A model generated the notes under the pieces. It searched no databases and was not told the origin of the DNA. It saw only the letters and a program-made list of their open reading frames with translations. This document shows, in pieces, positions 50,193 through 56,306 of a stretch of 56,306 bases of DNA. This stretch comes from an uncultured Ruminiclostridium sp. (GTDB taxonomy: Bacteria > Bacillota > Clostridia > Oscillospirales > Acutalibacteraceae): NCBI GenBank assembly GCA_902490005.1, contig CABUCM010000015.1:1-56306 (forward strand), read 5' to 3'. Numbering within the stretch: the stretch's first letter is position 1; the number at the start of each line of letters is the position of its first letter. Made by a program: the position numbers and the translations under genes.

Positions 50193-51044
50193 ATGTCTCG
50201 AAAATTATTTCAAACTCCAAAAACAAAGCAGAAAATCAGGCGAGGAGCATTATTCCTGTTTTTGTTAATTCTAGGCATAACTATGATCATACCTTTTCTT
50301 TGGACATTATCTTCTTCTTTTAAGTTTGATCGAGAAATTTTTCAGTATCCCATACAATGGGTTCCAGAAGTGTTTCGATGGTCCAATTATCAGGAAGTAT
50401 GGCAAAGAGTCCCCTTTCTTACATATTATCTGAATACGATAAAAGTTTCGGTAATCGTAACTTTGGGACAGGTCGTCACCTGCTCGCTTGCCGCCTATTC
50501 CTTCTCAAAAATGGAATATCCCGGCCGTGATAAAATATTTCTTTGCTATCTAGCGACTATGATGGTGCCCTGGCATGCTATTATGATTCCTCAATTCTTA
50601 GTGGTAAAATCTTTAGGTCTTTTCGATAATCATTGGTCCATTATTCTTATCAATTTATTCAGTGCGTTCGGCGTGTTTATGCTCCGTCAATTCATGCTCG
50701 GAATCCCAAAAGAATTATCGGAGGCCGCACGAATTGACGGCTGCGGAGAAATCATGATTTATAGCCGAATTATTATGCCTTTATGCAAGCCGGGAATTGC
50801 CACATTGGTGGTTTTTACATTCAACTATATGTGGAACGATTATATGGCCCCGATGATCTATTTAAATACTGACCATTTGAAAACTATTCAAGTTGGATTA
50901 GCTGCGTTTCGCACTTCTTACGGAGCGGAATACGGCTTGATTATGGCAGGCACTGTTTGTTCCCTGATTCCTATCTTGGTGATCTATTGCTGCGCGCAAA
51001 AATATTTCATTGAAGGTGTAGCATTCTCCGGATTAAAAGGATGA
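50193..51044 (+). CDS. Sugar ABC transporter permease (MalG/UgpE type)
   Basis: A 283-residue permease with six helices; the EAA motif is EAARIDGCGEIMIYSRIIMPLCKP (about 178-201). The ATG at 50193 is chosen because AGGAGGAA lies 8 nt upstream; an earlier in-frame start at 50160 overlaps the previous gene. It ends in the family-like end KYFIEGVAFSGLKG. Last gene of the transporter operon. Confidence 0.93.
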   Translation: MSRKLFQTPKTKQKIRRGALFLFLLILGITMIIPFLWTLSSSFKFDREIFQYPIQWVPEVFRWSNYQEVWQRVPFLTYYLNTIKVSVIVTLGQVVTCSLAAYSFSKMEYPGRDKIFLCYLATMMVPWHAIMIPQFLVVKSLGLFDNHWSIILINLFSAFGVFMLRQFMLGIPKELSEAARIDGCGEIMIYSRIIMPLCKPGIATLVVFTFNYMWNDYMAPMIYLNTDHLKTIQVGLAAFRTSYGAEYGLIMAGTVCSLIPILVIYCCAQKYFIEGVAFSGLKG

Positions 51045-51062
51045 CCCGCGCAGTCGTAAAAC

Positions 51063-51139
51063 ACAAGAGATAAGAGTTTGCCCCTAAGCTATGGCCGATC
51101 TGTAAAACTTAGGGGCATGCTTTCAAAAACATCTCTTGT
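51063..51139. terminator. Nested inverted repeat between convergent genes
   Basis: An inner perfect 10-bp stem TGCCCCTAAG (51079-51088) / CTTAGGGGCA (51108-51117) and an outer perfect 9-bp pair ACAAGAGAT (51063-51071) / ATCTCTTGT (51131-51139), together spanning 77 bp. The outer arm touches the stop codon of the GH2 gene. Probably the shared terminator of the permease and GH2 transcripts. Confidence 0.65.
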
Positions 51140-53667
51140 CATTCTGTAAAAGAAGCAATCGGCAATACAACTCGTTCGAAATTTTCTCCTTCAAGATATA
51201 AAACGGTATCTTCTATTCCATAGGAGTTTCGAAGATCAATTTGTATTTCTTTCGTTTCTCCAGCATCTAAATCGAAATAATTGTCGCTGTAATCGGCTTG
51301 GATATCCAAAAGATTTATTCTCACGCTTCGAGCGTAAGAAGCAGCGTGAACAGCTAAAAAAATATGTAAACCCTTTTTGACCACAGTGAGGACCTCTAAC
51401 TTGCAGGATGGAAAGCGTAATTGATTTAGTTCACATAAGTCTGCAAAGAAATATCTGTTTTCATATATTTTTTTACCAACCTGAAATTCCACTTTTAAAT
51501 ATTCTTTGTATCGATCCAAAGGCCGGGCGACTGCAACATCAACGAGGCATAATTGAGATGAGCTATCTGCGGACAAGCAGCATCTCAGTTTCTGGCAATT
51601 CAGTGTTTTTCCATCGAAAGTTCTGCGGGTAATTTTCAGCTGACCTTTTATTTCTTTCAGCTCCTCCGTGCAACCGATAATTGCTAAACCATGATCTGTC
51701 TCAATAAATGCGACTATGGTGTCTTCATAAGCGCGCCGGGTGTAATAATAGGTCATTTTGGTTTTATGATACATGTCCACGCAACACATATGCGAAGGAT
51801 ACATCCAAGCGTCAGGACAATTAGCTAATGGATCGTTAAATTTCCAGTATAAGGTTCCGGAACAGGTGCCTTTCAAGCTTCTGAAATATTCGATCCAATA
51901 TTTTAGAGCAAGCGAGTTGAACAACTGACTGTAATAAATCACGGATTCAATGTCATCCCGCTCAAGGTATCCGCGGACAAACGGAAGGAACTTGACAATT
52001 TCTTCTGGAGCCCGCAAAGGTTCTTTACGGACATTAAAACGATAGTAAGAGTCCTTTTCTGGCAGGCTGATAAATCCAAATTCGCTCATAAATCTTGGTT
52101 TATAACCAAGAACACGTTTATAGTAATCTTTTCCATAATCCCGATAGGCATTTATTCCCGGATCAGCAGACATAATGTATAAATGCAAATCACCTTGATA
52201 AGGAGACTCGGGATTGTCACCGCCCTTGATCTCGGAATTAGGACTTCCCGGAGAAGTGGTTAAGTAGAAACGTTGAGGATCTAAACGTGCGCAAGCATTT
52301 TTTAATACCTGATTACTAATTTTATCATTTTGGAATTCGTAGGACCGGTTTGCCCAAATATATGCCTGTCCGTTTTCGTTGTCTCCGGCCCATATGGCTA
52401 AGCAGGTGTAATTCCGGTAAGTTTTCAAAACATATTCTGCTTCTGCCGCAACATTATCCAGAAAACCACCGTCCTGTGGATATATCCCACATGCAAACAT
52501 AAAGTCATTCCATATTAAAATGCCTGTTTCGTCACACAGCTGAAATAACTTATGGCTTTCATAAATTCCTCCTCCCCAAATACGCAGCATAGATAGATTA
52601 CCTTTTACCGCATAGTGGATTAACTCTTCATAATCCTTATCGGTAATATCAGTATAAATGGTATTCAAAGGGACCCAATTAGCTCCTCGTATGAATAATT
52701 TTCTGCCATTAACCACAAATTGAAAAGAACGTCCGTCTTCCTGTTCTTCTTGCAGCACCTGGATCGTCCGAATACCAATTTTCTGAGCCTTTTGGTCCAA
52801 TAATACGCCATGTTTCCTTAATTCCAATTTAAAATCATACAAATTTGGCGATCCATAAGGTCGGGGCCACCAAAGTTCCGGTTTTAGAACAGTGATTTTC
52901 AAGTCCGAAAACTCTTCTATAGTGCCTGTATAACTGTAAGCAATATTACCCTCTCGTGACAGTATAACCGTAAGACTATAATCCTTCGTATTAGATAGCG
53001 CTGTTTTGACCTCTAAGCCCAACACCGCTGTTTCTTCTTCCGCGCTGTTTGTATATAAATAGTAACTGTCTATTTCAGCCTCCTTGCCGCTGTGCAAAAA
53101 TACGGGCTTCCACACACCTATTGTCACACATCGGGCACAAAAGTCCCAAGAATAATTCATTTGTGCTTTTCTTGCGAAAATCCGGTCGCTTGTGGTTATA
53201 GAAAATATTCCACACGGATCGTACTTTTGAACGAAAAGACTCGGCGAGTAAAATCTGATAATTAATACATTTCTACAACCGAATTTTATTTTCGTGGCAA
53301 CATCCAGATGGAGCGGCAAATGCATATTATTATGTTCTCCGATCTTGTAACCATTCAAATAAATTTCGCAGTAAGTATCCAACCCTTCGAACACAAGCTC
53401 TAACGTCTTTGAAATATCACAAATCGGCATGTAAAATTCTTTATAATAAACCCAATCGCGTTCTTCAATCCAGTTATCTTCGTTTTCTCTTTTATGATAT
53501 GTGTTACCGCGGATATCTCCTGCTTTTCGTAAAGTAGCATGAATATCTTCTGGAATATTGGCGGAAATCCACCCTTCTGGTACAAAAGAGGATTGCAGAA
53601 TTTCGGTTAAATCACTCCTATAGGGAACATGTGTAACTTTCCATTTCCCATTTAAATCTAATATCAT
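51139..53667 (-). CDS. Glycoside hydrolase family 2, beta-mannosidase-like
   Basis: An 842-residue cytoplasmic exo-enzyme (no signal peptide). The order is a sugar-binding domain, immunoglobulin-like domain, TIM barrel and C-terminal beta domains. Motifs: WWPRPYGSPNLYDFKLEL, LRIWGGGIYES, the acid/base Glu431 in WAGDNENGQ and the nucleophile Glu529 in MSEFGF. These are of the beta-mannosidase type rather than beta-galactosidase. Family members usually read WCGNNE; here it is WAGDNE. The ATG at 53667 has GGAG 7 nt upstream. It is convergent with the transporter and divergent from the GH127 gene. Likely cleaves imported mannosides. Confidence 0.9.
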   Translation of the reverse strand: MILDLNGKWKVTHVPYRSDLTEILQSSFVPEGWISANIPEDIHATLRKAGDIRGNTYHKRENEDNWIEERDWVYYKEFYMPICDISKTLELVFEGLDTYCEIYLNGYKIGEHNNMHLPLHLDVATKIKFGCRNVLIIRFYSPSLFVQKYDPCGIFSITTSDRIFARKAQMNYSWDFCARCVTIGVWKPVFLHSGKEAEIDSYYLYTNSAEEETAVLGLEVKTALSNTKDYSLTVILSREGNIAYSYTGTIEEFSDLKITVLKPELWWPRPYGSPNLYDFKLELRKHGVLLDQKAQKIGIRTIQVLQEEQEDGRSFQFVVNGRKLFIRGANWVPLNTIYTDITDKDYEELIHYAVKGNLSMLRIWGGGIYESHKLFQLCDETGILIWNDFMFACGIYPQDGGFLDNVAAEAEYVLKTYRNYTCLAIWAGDNENGQAYIWANRSYEFQNDKISNQVLKNACARLDPQRFYLTTSPGSPNSEIKGGDNPESPYQGDLHLYIMSADPGINAYRDYGKDYYKRVLGYKPRFMSEFGFISLPEKDSYYRFNVRKEPLRAPEEIVKFLPFVRGYLERDDIESVIYYSQLFNSLALKYWIEYFRSLKGTCSGTLYWKFNDPLANCPDAWMYPSHMCCVDMYHKTKMTYYYTRRAYEDTIVAFIETDHGLAIIGCTEELKEIKGQLKITRRTFDGKTLNCQKLRCCLSADSSSQLCLVDVAVARPLDRYKEYLKVEFQVGKKIYENRYFFADLCELNQLRFPSCKLEVLTVVKKGLHIFLAVHAASYARSVRINLLDIQADYSDNYFDLDAGETKEIQIDLRNSYGIEDTVLYLEGENFERVVLPIASFTE

Positions 53668-53794
53668 ATCTATTCTCCTTTTCATTTAATCTTGTAATCA
53701 GTATAAATGTGAAAAAGCAAAGCGGAAAGGTTGATGTTTTATCCACCCTATACAATGTCACAAAATAAATTTCAAAAATCAGGAGGTTAAACAA

Positions 53795-55753
53795 ATGAAG
53801 ACATTCGACTTATGTCCAGTAGAAAACAATAGGATACGTATAAACGACCATTATTGGAATCGATACGTTCGTATGATTCCGGAAAAAGTAATTCCCTATC
53901 AATGGGAAATTCTGCACGACCGTGTGAAAGACGCTGCTCCTAGTTACTGTATTCAAAATTTTCAGATTGCCGCGGGAGAAAAACAGGGCGAACGAAAAGG
54001 CGAGGTATTCCAAGATACTGATCTCTATAAGTGGCTAGAAGCGGTAGCCTATTGCCTTTCGGACCACCGTAGTTCTGCTTTGGAAAAACAAGCCGATGAA
54101 ATGATTGACTTAATAGGACGAGCGCAGTGTAGCGATGGATATATTAATACATATTTTACTCTGGTTCGGCCTGGAAAACGATGGACTAATCTGACCCAGG
54201 GCCACGAACTCTATTGTGCCGGGCATTTATTTGAGGCCGCCGTGGCCTATTACGAAGCCACGGGTAAACGGAAATTGTTAGATATTAGTTGTCGTTTTGC
54301 AGATTATATCGTTAAGGTCTTTGGCCCCCTAAAAGGCCAGTGTCATGGCATGCCGGGACATCCCGAGGTGGAATTAGCTTTGGTACGTCTTTATAGAGCA
54401 ACTAAAAACACCGCATATCTTGAATTGGCAAAATACTTTATAGATGTCCGGGGAACACAGCCAAACTATTTTTCGCAAGAGATTAGAAAGAAAGAATTCG
54501 AGCCGGTTTATTGTGAAAATAAAACGTTTGAATCGGAGTATTACCAAAGCCACCTGCCAGTAAGGCAGCAAATAACCGCTGAGGGCCATGCGGTACGTGC
54601 GGTTTACCTATATTGCGCTATGGCGGATATCGGGTATTTGACAAAAGATAATTCGTTGTTGGAAGCTTGTAAAGCCCTGTGGGACAATATAGTTGAAAAA
54701 CGCATGTATCTTATTGGTGGAATTGGATCCTCTGGCCATTTAGAACGTTTTACCACTGATTATGATCTCCCCAACGACAGTGGTTACGCGGAAACTTGCG
54801 CCGCTATCGGATTAGCACAATTCGGAATCCGTATGGCGCGCATCACCGGAGATGCCTCTTATATCGATATCGTGGAACGCGCCCTTTATAATAATATAAG
54901 AGCCGGAATAGCGCTTTCTGGCGACAGATACTTTTATGTCAATCCCATGGAAGTGTGGCCATCTATCTGTATGCCGAATACCTCGCGTGCTCATGTAAAA
55001 CCCACTCGGCAACGTTGGTTTGATGTAGCCTGCTGTCCAACGAACATTGCACGAACGATGTCTTCTCTAGGTCAGTTTATTTATGAAACAGGAAATGATG
55101 CGTTAGTCGTTAATCTTTTTATCGCTAATGAAGCAGAAATTCCAGTAGCGGGTGGAAACGCCAAAATAAAGCTAATTTGTGATTATCCAAAAAGTGGTTT
55201 GATACGTCTGCAAATAGACGGAAACTCTTGTGAAGAATTTGAATTATCTCTCCGTTTACCTGGATTTGCACATAACCATAAACTCTTTTTAAACGGAAAG
55301 CAAATCTCCAGTACTCCGGATCATGGTTATTTTCGAATTCGGAGAAAATGGAAGAGTGATAGTATAGAACTGTTTTTCGAGATAGAACCTGTGTGGGTCT
55401 GTTCAAATGTCCATGTGAGGGATAATATTGGGAAACTTGCTATTTTACGCGGTCCCGAGGTATATTGCCTTGAAGAAATTGATAATGGCAAAGAACTCAG
55501 CCGTGTATTTATATCTCCCGACACGGACTTAAAGGAGGATTGGGATCCAGCATTAATGGGCGGCACTATGAAACTTAATTTTACTGGAAATTTACTAAAT
55601 AAAATGGATAACAATCGTCTCCCACAATTTATAACTAAAAAATTCACTGCTGTTCCATACGGAAGTTGGAACAATCGGGGCGATGGAGAAATGGTAGTTT
55701 GGTTAAGAGCTTTATGGCATTCAAAGCGAAACAAAAAAGACACCAAAGCTTAA
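53795..55753 (+). CDS. GH127 beta-L-arabinofuranosidase-like enzyme
   Basis: A 652-residue cytoplasmic enzyme of family GH127 (HypBA1-like). By alignment of spacing, Glu317 (HLERF) is the acid/base; Glu333 and Cys335 (YAETCA) with Cys413 and Cys414 (ACCPTN) form the zinc-cysteine centre in which the first Cys of the pair is the nucleophile in HypBA1. An alpha/alpha barrel is followed by beta-sandwich domains. AGGAGGT RBS. Natural substrates are L-arabinofuranosides of plant hydroxyproline-rich glycoproteins, but other GH127 members have other specificities. Confidence 0.92.
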   Translation: MKTFDLCPVENNRIRINDHYWNRYVRMIPEKVIPYQWEILHDRVKDAAPSYCIQNFQIAAGEKQGERKGEVFQDTDLYKWLEAVAYCLSDHRSSALEKQADEMIDLIGRAQCSDGYINTYFTLVRPGKRWTNLTQGHELYCAGHLFEAAVAYYEATGKRKLLDISCRFADYIVKVFGPLKGQCHGMPGHPEVELALVRLYRATKNTAYLELAKYFIDVRGTQPNYFSQEIRKKEFEPVYCENKTFESEYYQSHLPVRQQITAEGHAVRAVYLYCAMADIGYLTKDNSLLEACKALWDNIVEKRMYLIGGIGSSGHLERFTTDYDLPNDSGYAETCAAIGLAQFGIRMARITGDASYIDIVERALYNNIRAGIALSGDRYFYVNPMEVWPSICMPNTSRAHVKPTRQRWFDVACCPTNIARTMSSLGQFIYETGNDALVVNLFIANEAEIPVAGGNAKIKLICDYPKSGLIRLQIDGNSCEEFELSLRLPGFAHNHKLFLNGKQISSTPDHGYFRIRRKWKSDSIELFFEIEPVWVCSNVHVRDNIGKLAILRGPEVYCLEEIDNGKELSRVFISPDTDLKEDWDPALMGGTMKLNFTGNLLNKMDNNRLPQFITKKFTAVPYGSWNNRGDGEMVVWLRALWHSKRNKKDTKA

Positions 55754-56189
55754 ATGGTTTATCCGAAATCATAAACCACCGGCTGGCATCTTAAAAACTA
55801 TATATGGAATATACTCTGTCACTCGCCCCCATGCCTTGTCACTCATAAATGGATAGTTCAGCCACTTAAGAAATCTTTTTGAAATTTCTCCGCCCGCATA
55901 TAAGAAACACTTGTAGTTAAAGTTCTTGTACCGAATACCTCCCCTGGCATGGCCGATGGCTGCGTTACCTTACCACTTAGCCATAGCACCGTGCTCTTGT
56001 TTTGTTTCTTGGTGCGCCGGTCAGTGCGGCTATATTGATGCCGGCCTGTTCCCGAAGTTTGCGGCCCGCACCTGCCAGGGGCTTTCCTGATTTATGGATA
56101 CGGTATTTTAAATGCGCAATATCAGAAGAATACTGGGAGTCACAGAGAGCGATAGTAATTAATATTGTGACGGATGGACAAAGTTATTC
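55754..56189 (+). other. Intergenic region, no gene recognised
   Basis: About 430 bp behind the GH127 gene. An 8-bp hairpin TGGTTTAT / ATAAACCA (55755-55778) without a T-run may end the GH127 transcript. The rest has no credible frame with a ribosome binding site and no tRNA-like fold I can support. Its base composition differs from both neighbours around 55990-56110 (GC-rich), so it may hold a decayed fragment. Confidence 0.5.
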
Positions 56190-56218
56190 TTGACGAAAAT
56201 TAAAAAGGGTGATATAGT
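56190..56218 (+). promoter_or_regulatory. Promoter of the gene at the right edge
   Basis: TTGACG (56190-56195), 17-bp spacer and TATAGT (56213-56218). Confidence 0.78.
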
Positions 56219-56226
56219 AAAACCAT

Positions 56227-56248
56227 AAAAGCGAAACGTTTCGCTTTT
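56227..56248. promoter_or_regulatory. LacI/GalR-type operator, perfect 22-bp palindrome
   Basis: The left half, AAAAGCGAAAC (56227-56237), is exactly mirrored by GTTTCGCTTTT (56238-56248). The core CGAAACGTTTCG with a central CG is typical for LacI-family repressors. It sits on the expected transcription start, so binding would block initiation. The repressor gene is not in the window. Confidence 0.85.
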
Positions 56249-56264
56249 GAGAGGAGAGAACGGC

Positions 56265-56306
56265 ATGAGTAATTTTATTGATCCGGCGTTGGTGCCGAAA
56301 CGCAGG
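56265..56306 (+). CDS. Start of a gene cut by the window edge
   Basis: An ATG with AGGAG 8 nt upstream opens a frame MSNFIDPALVPKRR that runs off the window. Too short to identify. Its LacI-type operator and sugar-locus position suggest a carbohydrate gene or the repressor itself. Confidence 0.6.
   Translation, partial: MSNFIDPALVPKRR

Noticed and set aside
55930..56000. A tRNA-like D-arm (GGCTAAGTGGTAAGG on the minus strand)
   Set aside because: No matching acceptor, anticodon or T-arm could be folded around it.
1..56306. CRISPR arrays, rRNA or tRNA genes, complete insertion sequences
   Set aside because: None found: no regularly spaced repeats, no conserved RNA gene sequences and no transposase frames.

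Overview
The window comes from an anaerobic, endospore-forming member of the Firmicutes (class Clostridia; gene content and order resemble gut Oscillospiraceae/Ruminococcaceae, but no search was possible). Support: an oxygen-sensitive class III ribonucleotide reductase (nrdD/nrdG), sporulation genes (ylbJ, yqfC, yqfD, yqzL and the 5' part of sigK), clostridial-type small Cys-rich proteins, strong AGGAGG ribosome binding sites and many short-stem intrinsic terminators. No rRNA, tRNA or CRISPR array was seen.

Layout. (1) 1-3.2 kb: a 5'-truncated large serine recombinase, apparently the end of a conjugative or mobilizable element, facing a second complete serine recombinase of another subfamily. 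(2) 3.5-10.8 kb: nrdDG with candidate NrdR boxes, feoAB with a feoB that stops halfway through its membrane domain, and a sporulation/lipoprotein operon headed by ylbJ. (3) 10.9-23.4 kb: a conserved housekeeping run, yqfC-yqfD-phoH-ybeY-dgkA-era-yqzL-recO-mutS2, then ylxM-ffh-rpsP-khpA-rimM-trmD. (4) 23.9-28.5 kb: HPr, uvrC, rsmD-coaD and a coiled-coil protein, a small Cys-rich protein and a small Cro/C1-type regulator. (5) 28.7-40.7 kb: a division and cell-wall cluster, mraZ-rsmH-ftsL-PBP-mraY-ftsW-murG-murA-ftsQ-ftsZ, lacking all Mur ligases, murB and ftsA. (6) 40.8-42.9 kb: corA behind a leader with a 26-codon Pro/Glu-containing reading frame, then a GT2 glycosyltransferase.

(7) From 43.0 kb the window becomes accessory. 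A sigK gene with a matching sigma-K-type promoter and a good RBS stops after 68 codons, inside conserved region 2.1. The layout is that of a sigK split by an intervening (skin-like) element. Just beyond it lies a DNA-damage cassette: two LexA-type boxes around a consensus promoter, a Y-family polymerase, a small companion protein and a broken SRAP (HMCES/YedK) gene. (8) From about 45.46 kb the DNA becomes visibly more AT-rich and holds a sugar locus: a membrane histidine kinase/LuxR-type response regulator pair, an ABC sugar importer (binding lipoprotein and two permeases, no ATPase), a GH2 beta-mannosidase-like enzyme and a GH127 beta-L-arabinofuranosidase. It ends at a promoter with a perfect 22-bp LacI-type operator just before a gene cut by the window edge.

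The best candidates for new biology are the split sigK with its SOS cassette and the corA leader peptide, whose early Pro-Glu-Pro recalls the MgtL type of Mg2+-sensing leader.
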